From NCBI GenBank assembly GCA_002482005.1, contig DLFD01000051.1, positions 17,177 through 43,394 of the forward strand: a stretch of 26,218 bases of DNA, read 5' to 3'. The translations under genes and the position numbers were made by a program. This document shows positions 1 through 6,979 of the stretch, one piece after another. Numbering within the stretch: position 1 is the stretch's first letter; each line of letters starts with the position of its first letter. Source of the DNA: Lachnospiraceae bacterium UBA7729. GTDB lineage: Bacteria > Bacillota > Clostridia > Lachnospirales > Lachnospiraceae. The notes under the pieces were generated by a model. It saw only the letters and a program-made list of their open reading frames with translations. It ran no database searches and was not told where the DNA came from.

Positions 1-29
1 CGGTATCTGTGATGCCGAGTTGGTTGACA
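1..29. repeat. 29-bp dispersed direct repeat, copy 1 (left edge)
   Basis: These 29 bases recur at 17720-17748 with a single mismatch (base 15). In the second copy the first bases are the last codons and stop (R-Y-L-stop) of a short ORF, so copy 1 may be the end of a related ORF that lies mostly outside the window. The repeat may extend further left than can be seen. Confidence 0.7.
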
Positions 30-38
30 AAAACAAGG

Positions 39-66
39 TTGCCCTATCCGGGGAAACGTTTATAAT
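39..66 (+). promoter_or_regulatory. Putative sigma-A promoter of thrS
   Basis: A perfect -10 box TATAAT lies at 61-66 with a weak -35 TTGCCC at 39-44 (16-nt spacer). A perfect TTGACA at 24-29 is 31 nt from this -10, too far to pair with it. A transcript from here would have a leader of about 55 nt. Confidence 0.5.
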
Positions 67-88
67 GGGAAGTGCTCAAAAGAAAAAA

Positions 89-118
89 GGACCCTGGTTG
101 GGTCCAGGTCGAAAGGAG
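89..118 (+). promoter_or_regulatory. Leader hairpin and ribosome binding site of thrS
   Basis: A 6-bp inverted repeat GGACCC (89-94) / GGGTCC (100-105) forms a hairpin directly before the ribosome binding site GAAAGGAG (111-118), which sits 9 nt ahead of the ATG at 128. There is no T-run and no T-box signature in the visible leader. A T-box further upstream cannot be excluded. Confidence 0.45.
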
Positions 119-127
119 TTTATTGTT

Positions 128-2011
128 ATGGAAAAGGAACAGTATCTCGAAGTGTACCGTCACTCCCTCGCCCACATCATGGCGAAGGCTATCATCGAGA
201 TCTACGGAAAGGACGTTCAGTATGCGATCGGACCGCAGATCGAGGATGGCGCTTACTATGATTTCGTACTTCCGGAGGGAAAGTCGATCACTGAGAAGGA
301 TTTCACCGCAATCGAGAACAAGATGCGTGAGATTCTGAAGAGGAAGGAAGACTGGACACGCAAGGAAGTGACACGTGAGGAAGCCCTTGAGATCTTCAAG
401 GATCAGAAGTTCAAGACTGAATTGATCAAGGACCTTCCGGAAGATGAGAAGATCACTGTTTACTATACCGGAGAAGATTATGTGGATCTCTGCCGCGGAC
501 CTCATGTTGAGAATTCCAAAGAGCTGCTTTCCGCAGCATTCAAGATCCATTCTACTTCCATGGCCTACTGGAGAGGCGACGAGAAGCGCGACCATATGCA
601 GAGAGTTTATCTCTGGGCTTATCCGTCCAAGGACGAGCTGAAGGCTCACATCAAGATGATCGAAGAGGCCAAGGAGCGTGACCATAGAAAAATCGGCGCT
701 CAGCTGGAACTCTTCATGTTCAATGAGACCGCTCCGGGTATGCCGTACTGGCTTCCGAGAGGATGGCAGATGTACCAGGCACTGCTGAAGTACAGCCGCG
801 AGATCCAGAGAAAGCATGGCTATACCGAGATCGCAGCGCCGCTGATCAACAACAAGCGTCTGTGGCTGGTATCCGGTCACTGGGCCCATTATCTGAACAA
901 TATGTTCATAGTCCCAGGTATGGATGGCTACACCAAGGCTGATGTCGATATCGACGAGCTGGTCGGTGATCTGAAGGACCAGGACGCAGAAGTGAAGAAG
1001 GACAAAATCGAGGCGGGATCCGTTGTCTACAACCGTGAGAGCATCGACACGATGGCTGCAAAGCCGATGAACTGCCCGAACGCGATGATGACTTATAAGA
1101 GAAAGACACGTTCCTATAAGGAACTGCCGATCCGCTATTCCGAGTATGATGTTCTTCATCGTAAAGAAAAGTCCGGGCAGCTGAATGGACTTCTGAGAGT
1201 CCAGGAGTTCAGACAGGATGATGACCATACATTTGTAAGAGAAGACCAGATCAAGTCCGAGATCGCAGACATCATCTCCATTGCAGATGAGGTCTACAAG
1301 ACCTTCGGTGTAACTTACAGGGCGGAGCTGTCCACCAGACCGGCTGACTTCATGGGCGACATTGAAGTCTGGAACCAGGCTGAGAAAGATCTTCGGGAGA
1401 TCCTCGATGACACCTACGGCCCGGATGGATATGAGGTCAACGAGGGCGATGGCGCATTCTACGGACCGAAGATCGACCTTCAGATCAAAGACGCTATCGG
1501 TAGGGAGTGGCAGTGCGGTACCATCCAGCTCGACTTCCAGCTGCCGCATAACTTCGGACTGACATATACTGCGGAAGACGGAACCAACAAGATGCCGGTG
1601 GTTATCCATCGTGCGATCTACGGCTCCCTTGAGCGTTTCATCGGTATCATCATCGAGAACTTCAAGGGCAACTTCCCGTTCTGGCTGTCTCCTATGCAGG
1701 TCGGCATCGTTCCGATCCGTCCGGAGCATAACGAGTATGCTCATAAGGTTGAAGAACAGCTGATCGAGAACGGGATCCGTGTTGAGGCTGATTACAACGA
1801 CATCAACATGAAGACCAAGATCAAGACCTTCCACAACTACAGGGATCCGTACATCCTGGTCCTTGGAGACAAGGAAGCAGCAGAGGGCACCGTTTCCATC
1901 AACATCAGAGGAAACAAGAAGCTTAATGATGTTCCGATCGGAAAGTTCATCGAGCTGTGCAGGAAGATGAACAAGACCAGATGCCTGGAGATCATCGATA
2001 CTCTGGACTGA
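128..2011 (+). CDS. thrS: Threonyl-tRNA synthetase lacking the TGS domain
   Basis: This class II aminoacyl-tRNA synthetase charges tRNA-Thr in the cytoplasm. The ATG at 128 is chosen because GAAAGGAG precedes it; an in-frame start at 20 would add a tail and overlap the promoter. The 627-aa product begins straight in the editing domain (HxxxH at H12/H16, CxxxH at C122/H126) with no N-terminal TGS domain. The catalytic core has SGHW (249-252), MNCP with zinc ligand C316, a motif 2 segment starting at R357, H367 of QDDDH, and H494 of IHRA; the anticodon-binding domain follows from about 525. Between NMF (258-260) and AAKPMNCP there are about 51 residues, against roughly 11 in E. coli ThrRS as I recall it, so this loop carries an acidic/basic insertion near 264-308. 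All editing and catalytic zinc residues are kept, so an active enzyme is expected. Confidence 0.97.
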   Translation: MEKEQYLEVYRHSLAHIMAKAIIEIYGKDVQYAIGPQIEDGAYYDFVLPEGKSITEKDFTAIENKMREILKRKEDWTRKEVTREEALEIFKDQKFKTELIKDLPEDEKITVYYTGEDYVDLCRGPHVENSKELLSAAFKIHSTSMAYWRGDEKRDHMQRVYLWAYPSKDELKAHIKMIEEAKERDHRKIGAQLELFMFNETAPGMPYWLPRGWQMYQALLKYSREIQRKHGYTEIAAPLINNKRLWLVSGHWAHYLNNMFIVPGMDGYTKADVDIDELVGDLKDQDAEVKKDKIEAGSVVYNRESIDTMAAKPMNCPNAMMTYKRKTRSYKELPIRYSEYDVLHRKEKSGQLNGLLRVQEFRQDDDHTFVREDQIKSEIADIISIADEVYKTFGVTYRAELSTRPADFMGDIEVWNQAEKDLREILDDTYGPDGYEVNEGDGAFYGPKIDLQIKDAIGREWQCGTIQLDFQLPHNFGLTYTAEDGTNKMPVVIHRAIYGSLERFIGIIIENFKGNFPFWLSPMQVGIVPIRPEHNEYAHKVEEQLIENGIRVEADYNDINMKTKIKTFHNYRDPYILVLGDKEAAEGTVSINIRGNKKLNDVPIGKFIELCRKMNKTRCLEIIDTLD

Positions 2012-2051
2012 AGAGTCTGATAAGAGAAAACTGATATAAAGCTGATATAAA

Positions 2052-2106
2052 GCGTCCGCCTGCGTTCTGATATTCAAAAGATGAATATCAGGATGCAGAC
2101 GGACGC
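2052..2106. terminator. Long bidirectional hairpin between convergent genes
   Basis: Arms 2052-2075 and 2083-2106 are an imperfect inverted repeat of about 24 bp (three mismatches) with a 7-nt loop. It sits between thrS (+) and the small protein gene (-). Neither side has a long T-run (the minus side reads TTTATAT), so it is a terminator-like or 3'-end-stabilising hairpin serving both strands. Confidence 0.6.
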
Positions 2107-2182
2107 ATTGTCATCTCTGATGGCTGAAGATGCCAGGGCAGGAAGAACGCCGCCGGAGACTGGAGCCCGGGCAGGCTTTATA

Positions 2183-2527
2183 TCAGAGAATCACCTCTGC
2201 ATTGTCGAGGATCGGTCCGCCTGCCTGGCATGCCGGACACAAACAGTATCTTTCGCCTGCTGCTTTTGCCTTCTCAGCTGCAGCAATCTGGGCTGGAACC
2301 TTGTCTCCGTAGATCTGCTTTCCGATATCGGACTTGTAGAATGCGATGCAGCTGTCGATCGTACCGACGTCTTCCTTCAGTTCATCGATCAGTGCCTTTG
2401 CGGAAGTCTTTTCATCGGCGGTCCCTACTGCTTTCAGATATGCTTCGCCTGCTGCTTTGGCTTCGTCACATACGGTCGGCGCGGCTGCAAGCTCCCTGAC
2501 CTTGGCAATCACTTCTTCTTTTTTCAT
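2183..2527 (-). CDS. Small CxxC-containing protein of unknown function
   Basis: The 114-aa product starts at the ATG at 2527, preceded by AAAGGAG about 8 nt upstream; an upstream in-frame start at 2581 overlaps the previous gene's end and lacks a binding site. It is Ala/Lys/Glu-rich, predicted largely helical, with no signal peptide or membrane segment. Near the C-terminus is YCLCPACQAG, a C-x-C-x2-C cluster that could bind metal. Similar short Clostridia proteins are, to my recollection, often labelled 'molecular chaperone Hsp90' in databases, but nothing here resembles Hsp90 domains, so I would not use that name. It lies 47 nt downstream of the radical SAM gene on the same strand and is probably co-transcribed with it. 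Function is not known. Confidence 0.8.
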   Translation of the reverse strand: MKKEEVIAKVRELAAAPTVCDEAKAAGEAYLKAVGTADEKTSAKALIDELKEDVGTIDSCIAFYKSDIGKQIYGDKVPAQIAAAEKAKAAGERYCLCPACQAGGPILDNAEVIL

Positions 2528-2574
2528 GATGAATCTCCTTTGCAGAATCGTATTGACCGGTTTCATGATCAAGT

Positions 2575-3690
2575 TTAACACATTTCTGCGGCTCTGACTG
2601 CTGCGTTCAGAGTATTCAGAACCTTCTTCTTGTCGGCGCTCCAGAGTGGAGCGATCAGCAGTTTCTTCGGCCCATCTCCAGTGATCCGGTGGACGATGGT
2701 TTCATCCGGCAGGATCTTCAGGCAGGAAATGACGATCCGGCAGTATTCGTCCAACGTCAGGACAGGAAAGTGTGTACGTTCATACTCGTCTGCTAGCTGG
2801 GTTCCCCGGAGGACATGGAGAAGCTGAAACTTGATGCCATCTGTGAATCCACTTTCTCTGGTGCCAGAACCTTGGCTGCTACATGTCGTATTATTCTGAA
2901 ATTGTCGAATCCGGTTCTGTTTATTGCCACGCGATGCCGTATATCCCTTCTGAGTCTTGTCTTTTGAAGAGGATGTGGTAGTATCTTCCCATCCGAAGTT
3001 TTCCGGATCTTTCTTTCTGTCCTCGGCGGCATTGCAGTGACTGGGAAGATAGGCTCGGAACAGCTCGCTTACATGCCTGACCGTTTTCAACATATCTTCT
3101 TCATGCTCCCCGGGAAGCCCGAGAATGACGTGAACGATCACAGTGAGTCCGGCTTCCTTCAGCCTTCGATAGGCGTTATCAAAGACCGCAGTTTTATATC
3201 CCCGATGGATATGTTCTGCAATCTCATCATTCGCTGTCTGAAGGCCAAGTTCTACCCAGACTGGCTTGATCTGGTTCAGTCCCTGAAGCATCCGGATCTT
3301 CTCATCATCGAGACAGTCAGGCCTTGTGCCAACCGAGAGGATACAGATCTCAGGACGCCGGATCGTCTCAAGATACAGTTTCCTCAGGCGCTCTGTATCC
3401 CCATAGGTATTGGTATAGGACTGAAAGTAGGCGATATAGAGACGCTGATCTTCCGGGACCGAAGCAGGGATCTTTCTGTCGACACGCTGACGGGCAAGAC
3501 GGATCTGGTCTTCGATCGGCAGGAAGGGGGCAGCAAAGTCACCGGACCCGCCTTCGGAACAGAAGGTACATCCTCCGGTACCTATGGTTCCGTCCCTGTT
3601 CGGACAGGTACATCCTGACTGGAGGGAGATCTTGTAGATCTTCTGACCATACACGGATTTCAACACTTCTGAGATACTGCGATACTTCAC
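2575..3690 (-). CDS. TIGR01212/YhcC-YtqA family radical SAM protein
   Basis: This is a 371-aa radical SAM protein of the family that includes B. subtilis YtqA and E. coli YhcC, related in architecture to Elp3-like enzymes; the substrate is not firmly known. The start is GTG at 3690 with AGGAG about 9 nt upstream. The cluster motif is C29-PNRDG...GGC41-TFC44, and family segments follow: YFQSYTNTY (88-96), VGTRPDC (120-126), WVELGLQT (145-152) and HVILGLPGE (187-195). The stretch at about 212-281 is a hydrophilic insertion rich in Ser, Thr, Lys and Gln (SSSKDKTQKG and similar) before the family sequence resumes at TDGIKFQLLHVLRGT. The usual length is nearer 300-320 aa. The reading frame stays open through the insertion, so it appears translated. 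It probably heads a two-gene transcript. Confidence 0.9.
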   Translation of the reverse strand: MKYRSISEVLKSVYGQKIYKISLQSGCTCPNRDGTIGTGGCTFCSEGGSGDFAAPFLPIEDQIRLARQRVDRKIPASVPEDQRLYIAYFQSYTNTYGDTERLRKLYLETIRRPEICILSVGTRPDCLDDEKIRMLQGLNQIKPVWVELGLQTANDEIAEHIHRGYKTAVFDNAYRRLKEAGLTVIVHVILGLPGEHEEDMLKTVRHVSELFRAYLPSHCNAAEDRKKDPENFGWEDTTTSSSKDKTQKGYTASRGNKQNRIRQFQNNTTCSSQGSGTRESGFTDGIKFQLLHVLRGTQLADEYERTHFPVLTLDEYCRIVISCLKILPDETIVHRITGDGPKKLLIAPLWSADKKKVLNTLNAAVRAAEMC

Positions 3691-3733
3691 GGCATATTCT
3701 CCTGTCAGAGGAATGATCCATTCATTCTAAAAC

Positions 3734-3752
3734 ATGATCTATGCTATCATAG
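3734..3752. promoter_or_regulatory. Small dyad in a divergent intergenic region
   Basis: Overlapping inverted repeats CTATG/CATAG (3739-3743, 3748-3752) and ATGAT/ATCAT (3734-3738, 3746-3750) lie between the minus-strand radical SAM gene and the plus-strand cluster. They could be an operator. -10-like hexamers exist on both strands but none has a convincing -35. Confidence 0.25.
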
Positions 3753-3765
3753 CAGGAAAGGAACC

Positions 3766-3888
3766 ATGCGTGGAATCACTTTTTCGGATCATCGTATGAA
3801 TGAGATCAGCAGCGATATCATCACTTTGGCCAGGGATATTCCTGGATGGATCAAGAAACGGGGAATGGTATGCAGTACAGGAAGGTAG
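3766..3888 (+). CDS. Short ORF of 40 codons, possibly a remnant
   Basis: The ATG at 3766 follows AGGAAAGGA closely and opens a 40-codon frame (starting MRGITFSDHRMN, ending MVCSTGR). It overlaps the first 19 nt of the panE remnant in another frame. I do not recognise the peptide. It may be a small protein, a leader peptide, or debris of the decay that truncated panE. Confidence 0.3.
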   Translation: MRGITFSDHRMNEISSDIITLARDIPGWIKKRGMVCSTGR

Positions 3889-4019
3889 CAGTTCTCGGAG
3901 CACGAGCGGTCGGCTCCTATCTGATCTGGGGACTTTCGAAGAAGAAAGATATTGAAGTGAAAAATGACGGGAAATTTGATTACAGTGATAGGGGAGAAGA
4001 AAGTACATGCAGCAGGTAA
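3870..4019 (+). pseudogene. panE: Truncated panE (2-dehydropantoate 2-reductase) remnant
   Basis: The 49-codon frame starts MQYRKVAVLGARAVGSYL and continues IWGLSKKKDIE. This matches the N-terminal Rossmann strand and nucleotide-binding loop of ketopantoate reductase, whose usual form is KVAVLGAGAVGSY. The second glycine of GxGxxG is Arg here (GARAVG). After about 28 residues the similarity stops and the frame closes at 4017-4019, whereas the family is about 300 aa. Intact PanE reduces ketopantoate to pantoate with NADPH. The 3' end overlaps the start of the next gene by 13 nt, so a large deletion probably joined the remnant to the next gene. The identification rests on motif memory, not a search. 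Confidence 0.6.
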
Positions 4020-4432
4020 CATACAGAATCGAAGACATCACGGAAGCGGATTACGGGTGTGAAGAGCGACCGGAAGGTGCGCCGCTCATGTGCTGTCTGG
4101 CTCTTTCCGAAGCCGGCAGGACAGAAAGAATTGACGGATCAGAGGATGGAAACGGGGATCTTGGCAGCGGGAACAGTGATGACAGACGGATCTGCAGAGA
4201 AGTGGTCTACCGCACGGTCCCTGATGAGCTTGCGAATGAGCTCTACCTGGAGAAGGGGCAGATCCTCACGGAAGAAGAGCTGAGGGAACTTCAGGCGGGA
4301 AGAAAGCCGGAGGGCTGGGATGATATCCGTCACAGGAATACCTACCAGACAGATATAGGACCAGTCTGCATGTCCGCGGCTGAGTACCGGACTTATCGTG
4401 AGATGAAGGAAGAAAAGGGGACGTACAGATGA
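4007..4432 (+). CDS. Hypothetical protein upstream of the GNAT-TAG fusion
   Basis: The 141-aa acidic, hydrophilic product has no membrane segment or signal peptide. GGGGAGAAG about 6 nt upstream supports the ATG at 4007. Two halves can be seen: an N-terminal part with YRIEDITEADYGCEERPEG, and a C-terminal part (about 66-141) rich in Glu and Arg with a predicted helical LTEEELRELQ stretch. The middle (about 39-60) is Gly/Asp/Ser-rich and low in complexity. Its stop overlaps the next start (ATGA at 4429-4432), so it is translationally coupled to the glycosylase fusion. I do not recognise the family. Confidence 0.75.
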   Translation: MQQVTYRIEDITEADYGCEERPEGAPLMCCLALSEAGRTERIDGSEDGNGDLGSGNSDDRRICREVVYRTVPDELANELYLEKGQILTEEELRELQAGRKPEGWDDIRHRNTYQTDIGPVCMSAAEYRTYREMKEEKGTYR

Positions 4433-5589
4433 GCGGGAAAGAAGACCAAAAGGCAGATGCCGGAGCAGATTACAGCATGGATCATCATTCGGGTCAGCCT
4501 GCAGATGCAGATATGGTGATCCGCAGGACAGAGGAAAAGGACCTTCCTGAAGTCTTAGCAATCTACGAACATGCCCGCAGCTTTATGCGGGAGAATGGCA
4601 ATCCGAGGCAGTGGGGTGACAGATGGCCGCCGGAGGAACTGATCCGGAAAGATATCAGTCTGGGTAAAAGCTATGTGTGCGAGAAAAAAGGGGAGATCCT
4701 TGCCACATTTTTCTATAATGCAGGTAAGAAGGTCGAGCCAACCTATTCCGTCATCGACGGAAAGTTCACCGGAAGCGATGAATACGGAGTAGTCCACAGG
4801 ATCGCGGTATCGGGGAATGGCCATGGGGTCGGCTCTTTCTGTATCGACTGGGCGTACCTTAGATGCGGCAGAAATCTGAGGATGGACACCCATCCTGACA
4901 ATAAAGTCATGCAGCATACACTTCTGAAGAATGGATTCCGGTACTGCGGGATCATCCATGTCGAGGAGGATGATGACCCGAGATATGCTTACGAGAAATA
5001 TCCTGAGCGCTGCGGAGAAGAGTATTATCTGAAGAATGTCCTTCTGACAAGGTACCACGATGAAGAGTGGGGCAAGCCGGAGCATGACGAGCAGAGGCTC
5101 TATGAGATGTTTGTTCTGGAACTTTTCCAGGCCGGGGTTTCCTGGGAGCTGCTCCTTCGGAAAAGGGAGAATTTCCGCAGAGATTTTGACGGATTTGATC
5201 CGGTAAAGATCGCAGCTTACGGACCGGAGAAGGTCGGGGAGCTGATGCAGGATCCTGGGATCATCCGGAACCGTAGAAAGATCGAAGCGGCGATCGGCAA
5301 TGCGAAGGTGGTGCTGAAGCTGAGGGAAGAATTCGGCTCCTTTTCAGAATATCTGTGGCACTTTACAGGCGGAAAAAGCATCCTGGAAGGAATGTCTGTC
5401 ACGAGAAACCAACTGAGCGATGATGTGGCGAAGGATATGAAAAAGAGAGGAATCCGCTTTGCAGGTTCCGTGACGGTATTTTCGTTTCTTCAGGCGGTCG
5501 GGATCATCTACAGCCATGAGCCGAAGTGTTTCTGCTACGAGAGGGATGGGGCAGAGAGCTTCAGAGATAATCGATATCCGTCGATTTGA
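4429..5589 (+). CDS. GNAT acetyltransferase - DNA-3-methyladenine glycosylase I fusion
   Basis: This 386-aa protein joins two enzymes. Residues about 29-188 are a GNAT N-acetyltransferase: MVIRRTEEKDLPEVLAIYEHA, then the acetyl-CoA region VHRIAVSGNGHGVG (122-135) and MQHTLLKNGFRYCG (161-174). Residues about 193-372 are DNA-3-methyladenine glycosylase I (TAG), which removes alkylated adenine to start base-excision repair. The TAG zinc ligands appear kept: C195 (ERCG), H210 (YHDEEWG), H363 and C367 (HEPKCFC). The catalytic Glu is E231 (LELFQAGVSW). The C195-H210 spacing is two residues longer than I recall for E. coli TAG. The frame is continuous with no stop at the junction. Start by ATGA overlap with the preceding gene. 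The acetyl acceptor is unknown. A sequencing-error fusion is possible, but the conserved Cys just after the GNAT end argues for a real joint. Confidence 0.88.
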   Translation: MSGKEDQKADAGADYSMDHHSGQPADADMVIRRTEEKDLPEVLAIYEHARSFMRENGNPRQWGDRWPPEELIRKDISLGKSYVCEKKGEILATFFYNAGKKVEPTYSVIDGKFTGSDEYGVVHRIAVSGNGHGVGSFCIDWAYLRCGRNLRMDTHPDNKVMQHTLLKNGFRYCGIIHVEEDDDPRYAYEKYPERCGEEYYLKNVLLTRYHDEEWGKPEHDEQRLYEMFVLELFQAGVSWELLLRKRENFRRDFDGFDPVKIAAYGPEKVGELMQDPGIIRNRRKIEAAIGNAKVVLKLREEFGSFSEYLWHFTGGKSILEGMSVTRNQLSDDVAKDMKKRGIRFAGSVTVFSFLQAVGIIYSHEPKCFCYERDGAESFRDNRYPSI

Positions 5590-5597
5590 GAAGCCCA

Positions 5598-5672
5598 GGC
5601 GCCTGAGGAATCCGGCGGCCTGAGGAATCCGGCGGCCTGAGATATCCGGCGGCCGAAGGCATCCGGCGGCCT
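5598..5672. repeat. 17-bp tandem repeat, about 4.5 copies
   Basis: The unit GGCGGCCTGAGGAATCC repeats at 5598-5613 (16 bp), 5614-5630, 5631-5647, 5648-5664 and a partial copy 5665-5672. It fills most of the gap between the glycosylase fusion and the OGG-like gene. There are no spacers, so it is not a CRISPR array. Confidence 0.85.
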
Positions 5673-5749
5673 CATAATGATGAGAGCTTGAGAGATACCG
5701 GAAACTGCCAGGAATACAGGAGAGAAGTGCAAAAGGGACAGCAGACAGA

Positions 5750-6580
5750 ATGACAAGAGTACAGATCACCGATGATTTTAACCTGAGCAAGATCGCTGAC
5801 TGCGGACAGTGTTTCCGTGCAAGAAAACTGGATGACGGAAGCGTCCGCTATATCAGCGGCGAGGATGTACTTTTGATCCGGGAAGAAGCCCCGCATCGAT
5901 TTCAGGTCTCCTGCACAGGTGAAGAATGGGAAACCGTCTGGAGCAGGTATTTTGATCTATCCAGAAATTATTCCCGGATACGGGATATCTGCGAGAACGA
6001 GTTTGCAGAAGAAGAGCCGGAGACGGCAGATTTCCTGCATGCGGCGGCAGAAGCAGGGAGAGGACTGAGAATCCTGAGACAGGACCCATGGGAGATGCTT
6101 GTCACGTTCATCATCTCGCAGAGAAAGAACATGCCGGCGATCGCTTCTGCAGTTGAAAAACTGTCGGACTTGTACGGTCATACACTGTCGGAAGGCCTTT
6201 GTACTTTTCCGGCTCCGGATGAACTGATCCAGGCGGAAGAAAGGGATCTTCGGGCTGTCGGACTTGGCTACCGGGCTCCTTATATCAGAGATGCCACAGA
6301 GAAGGTATTGTCAGGAGAACTGGACCTCGAGGCCATGAAAAATCTGGATGATGACGAGCTGTTTGAGAAGCTTATGACTGTGAAGGGCGTTGGAAAGAAG
6401 GTAGCCAACTGCATCTGTCTGTTCGGATACGGCAGGACAGGCAGGTCCCCGGTCGATGTCTGGATCGAGCGGGCGATCGAAAAGTGCGGAGGGGTGGATC
6501 CTTTTCCAAGATTCGGTGAATATGCAGGGATCATGCAGCAGTATGTGTTCTATTGCATGACACATAATAAATCTGAATAA
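5750..6580 (+). CDS. OGG1-like 8-oxoguanine DNA glycosylase/AP lyase
   Basis: The 276-aa protein excises 8-oxoguanine opposite cytosine and nicks the abasic site. The N-terminal OGG domain shows FNLSKIADCGQCFR (10-23). The HhH-GPD core contains DPWEMLVTFIISQRKNM (112-128), the helix-hairpin-helix VKGVGKKVANCICLFGYG (211-228) with catalytic K217 (human OGG1 K249), and SPVDVW with D236 (human D268). C221 matches human C253. The human H270 position is Trp (VDVW). Length fits the bacterial/archaeal OGG family. The ATG at 5750 has only a weak upstream AAAGGGA. The gene follows the TAG fusion by 160 bp, mostly tandem repeat, making a local base-excision-repair pair. Confidence 0.92.
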   Translation: MTRVQITDDFNLSKIADCGQCFRARKLDDGSVRYISGEDVLLIREEAPHRFQVSCTGEEWETVWSRYFDLSRNYSRIRDICENEFAEEEPETADFLHAAAEAGRGLRILRQDPWEMLVTFIISQRKNMPAIASAVEKLSDLYGHTLSEGLCTFPAPDELIQAEERDLRAVGLGYRAPYIRDATEKVLSGELDLEAMKNLDDDELFEKLMTVKGVGKKVANCICLFGYGRTGRSPVDVWIERAIEKCGGVDPFPRFGEYAGIMQQYVFYCMTHNKSE

Positions 6581-6638
6581 ATACTAAATATATGGCAACA
6601 ATCAGATAATTAGCTGCCAATATGAGAAGCGAAGCTTA

Positions 6639-6758
6639 CAGCATGGGAGCAGGGACCTCAGCATGGGAGCAGGGCACCAGGATGGGGAGCAGGGGCACCA
6701 GCATGGGAGCAGGGACCTCAGCATGGGAGCAGGGGCACCAGGATGGGGAGCAGAGCCA
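6639..6758. repeat. 20-bp minisatellite, six copies as two 60-bp higher-order units
   Basis: Six variants of CAGCATGGGAGCAGGGACCT start at 6639, 6659, 6678, 6699, 6719 and 6739. Variants occur in the order A-B-C-A-B-C, so a 60-bp block was itself duplicated. The 6581-6980 region between the OGG-like gene and leuS contains no convincing gene: this array, a second small repeat and the leuS terminator account for most of it. Open frames across the array are compositional. Confidence 0.85.
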
Positions 6759-6828
6759 TCAGACAGCGCCGGAAGCTATGAAGATGCCGGATCAAAGCGG
6801 TGTGAATTCCGGCAGACGAATAAGAGAG

Positions 6829-6861
6829 GCAGCCTTGCGAAGGTAAGCAGCCTTGCGAAGG
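6829..6861. repeat. 15-bp direct repeat pair, 18-bp period
   Basis: GCAGCCTTGCGAAGG occurs at 6829-6843 and 6847-6861, followed by a further CAGGCAGGCTGC. It lies downstream of leuS and next to the minisatellite. Confidence 0.7.
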
Positions 6862-6902
6862 CAGGCAGGCTGCTCTGATGATACGGATGATAAGGAAGAT
6901 AG

Positions 6903-6965
6903 AAAAAGCCCCGGCGGGTGTCCGGATCACTGCTGCAGGCAGGTCTCAGGGCGCTCCCCGGGGCT
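6903..6965 (-). terminator. Intrinsic terminator of leuS
   Basis: On the minus strand AGCCCCGG (6965-6958) pairs with CCGGGGCT (6914-6907), followed by five T (6907-6903). The roughly 43-nt interior can fold further. It lies just after the leuS stop at 6980. Confidence 0.75.
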
Positions 6966-6979
6966 GGTATCTATCCCTG

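Noticed and set aside
24..66. TTGACA (24-29) paired with TATAAT (61-66) as the thrS promoter
   Set aside because: The spacing is 31 nt, far from 16-18; the weaker TTGCCC at 39-44 fits the distance.
44..2077. 677-codon open frame on the minus strand opposite thrS
   Set aside because: It is antisense to a clearly conserved thrS and its translation shows no family motifs.
6622..6878. Two open frames across the 6639-6758 minisatellite
   Set aside because: They only reflect the repeat, have no ribosome binding site and no homology that I recognise.
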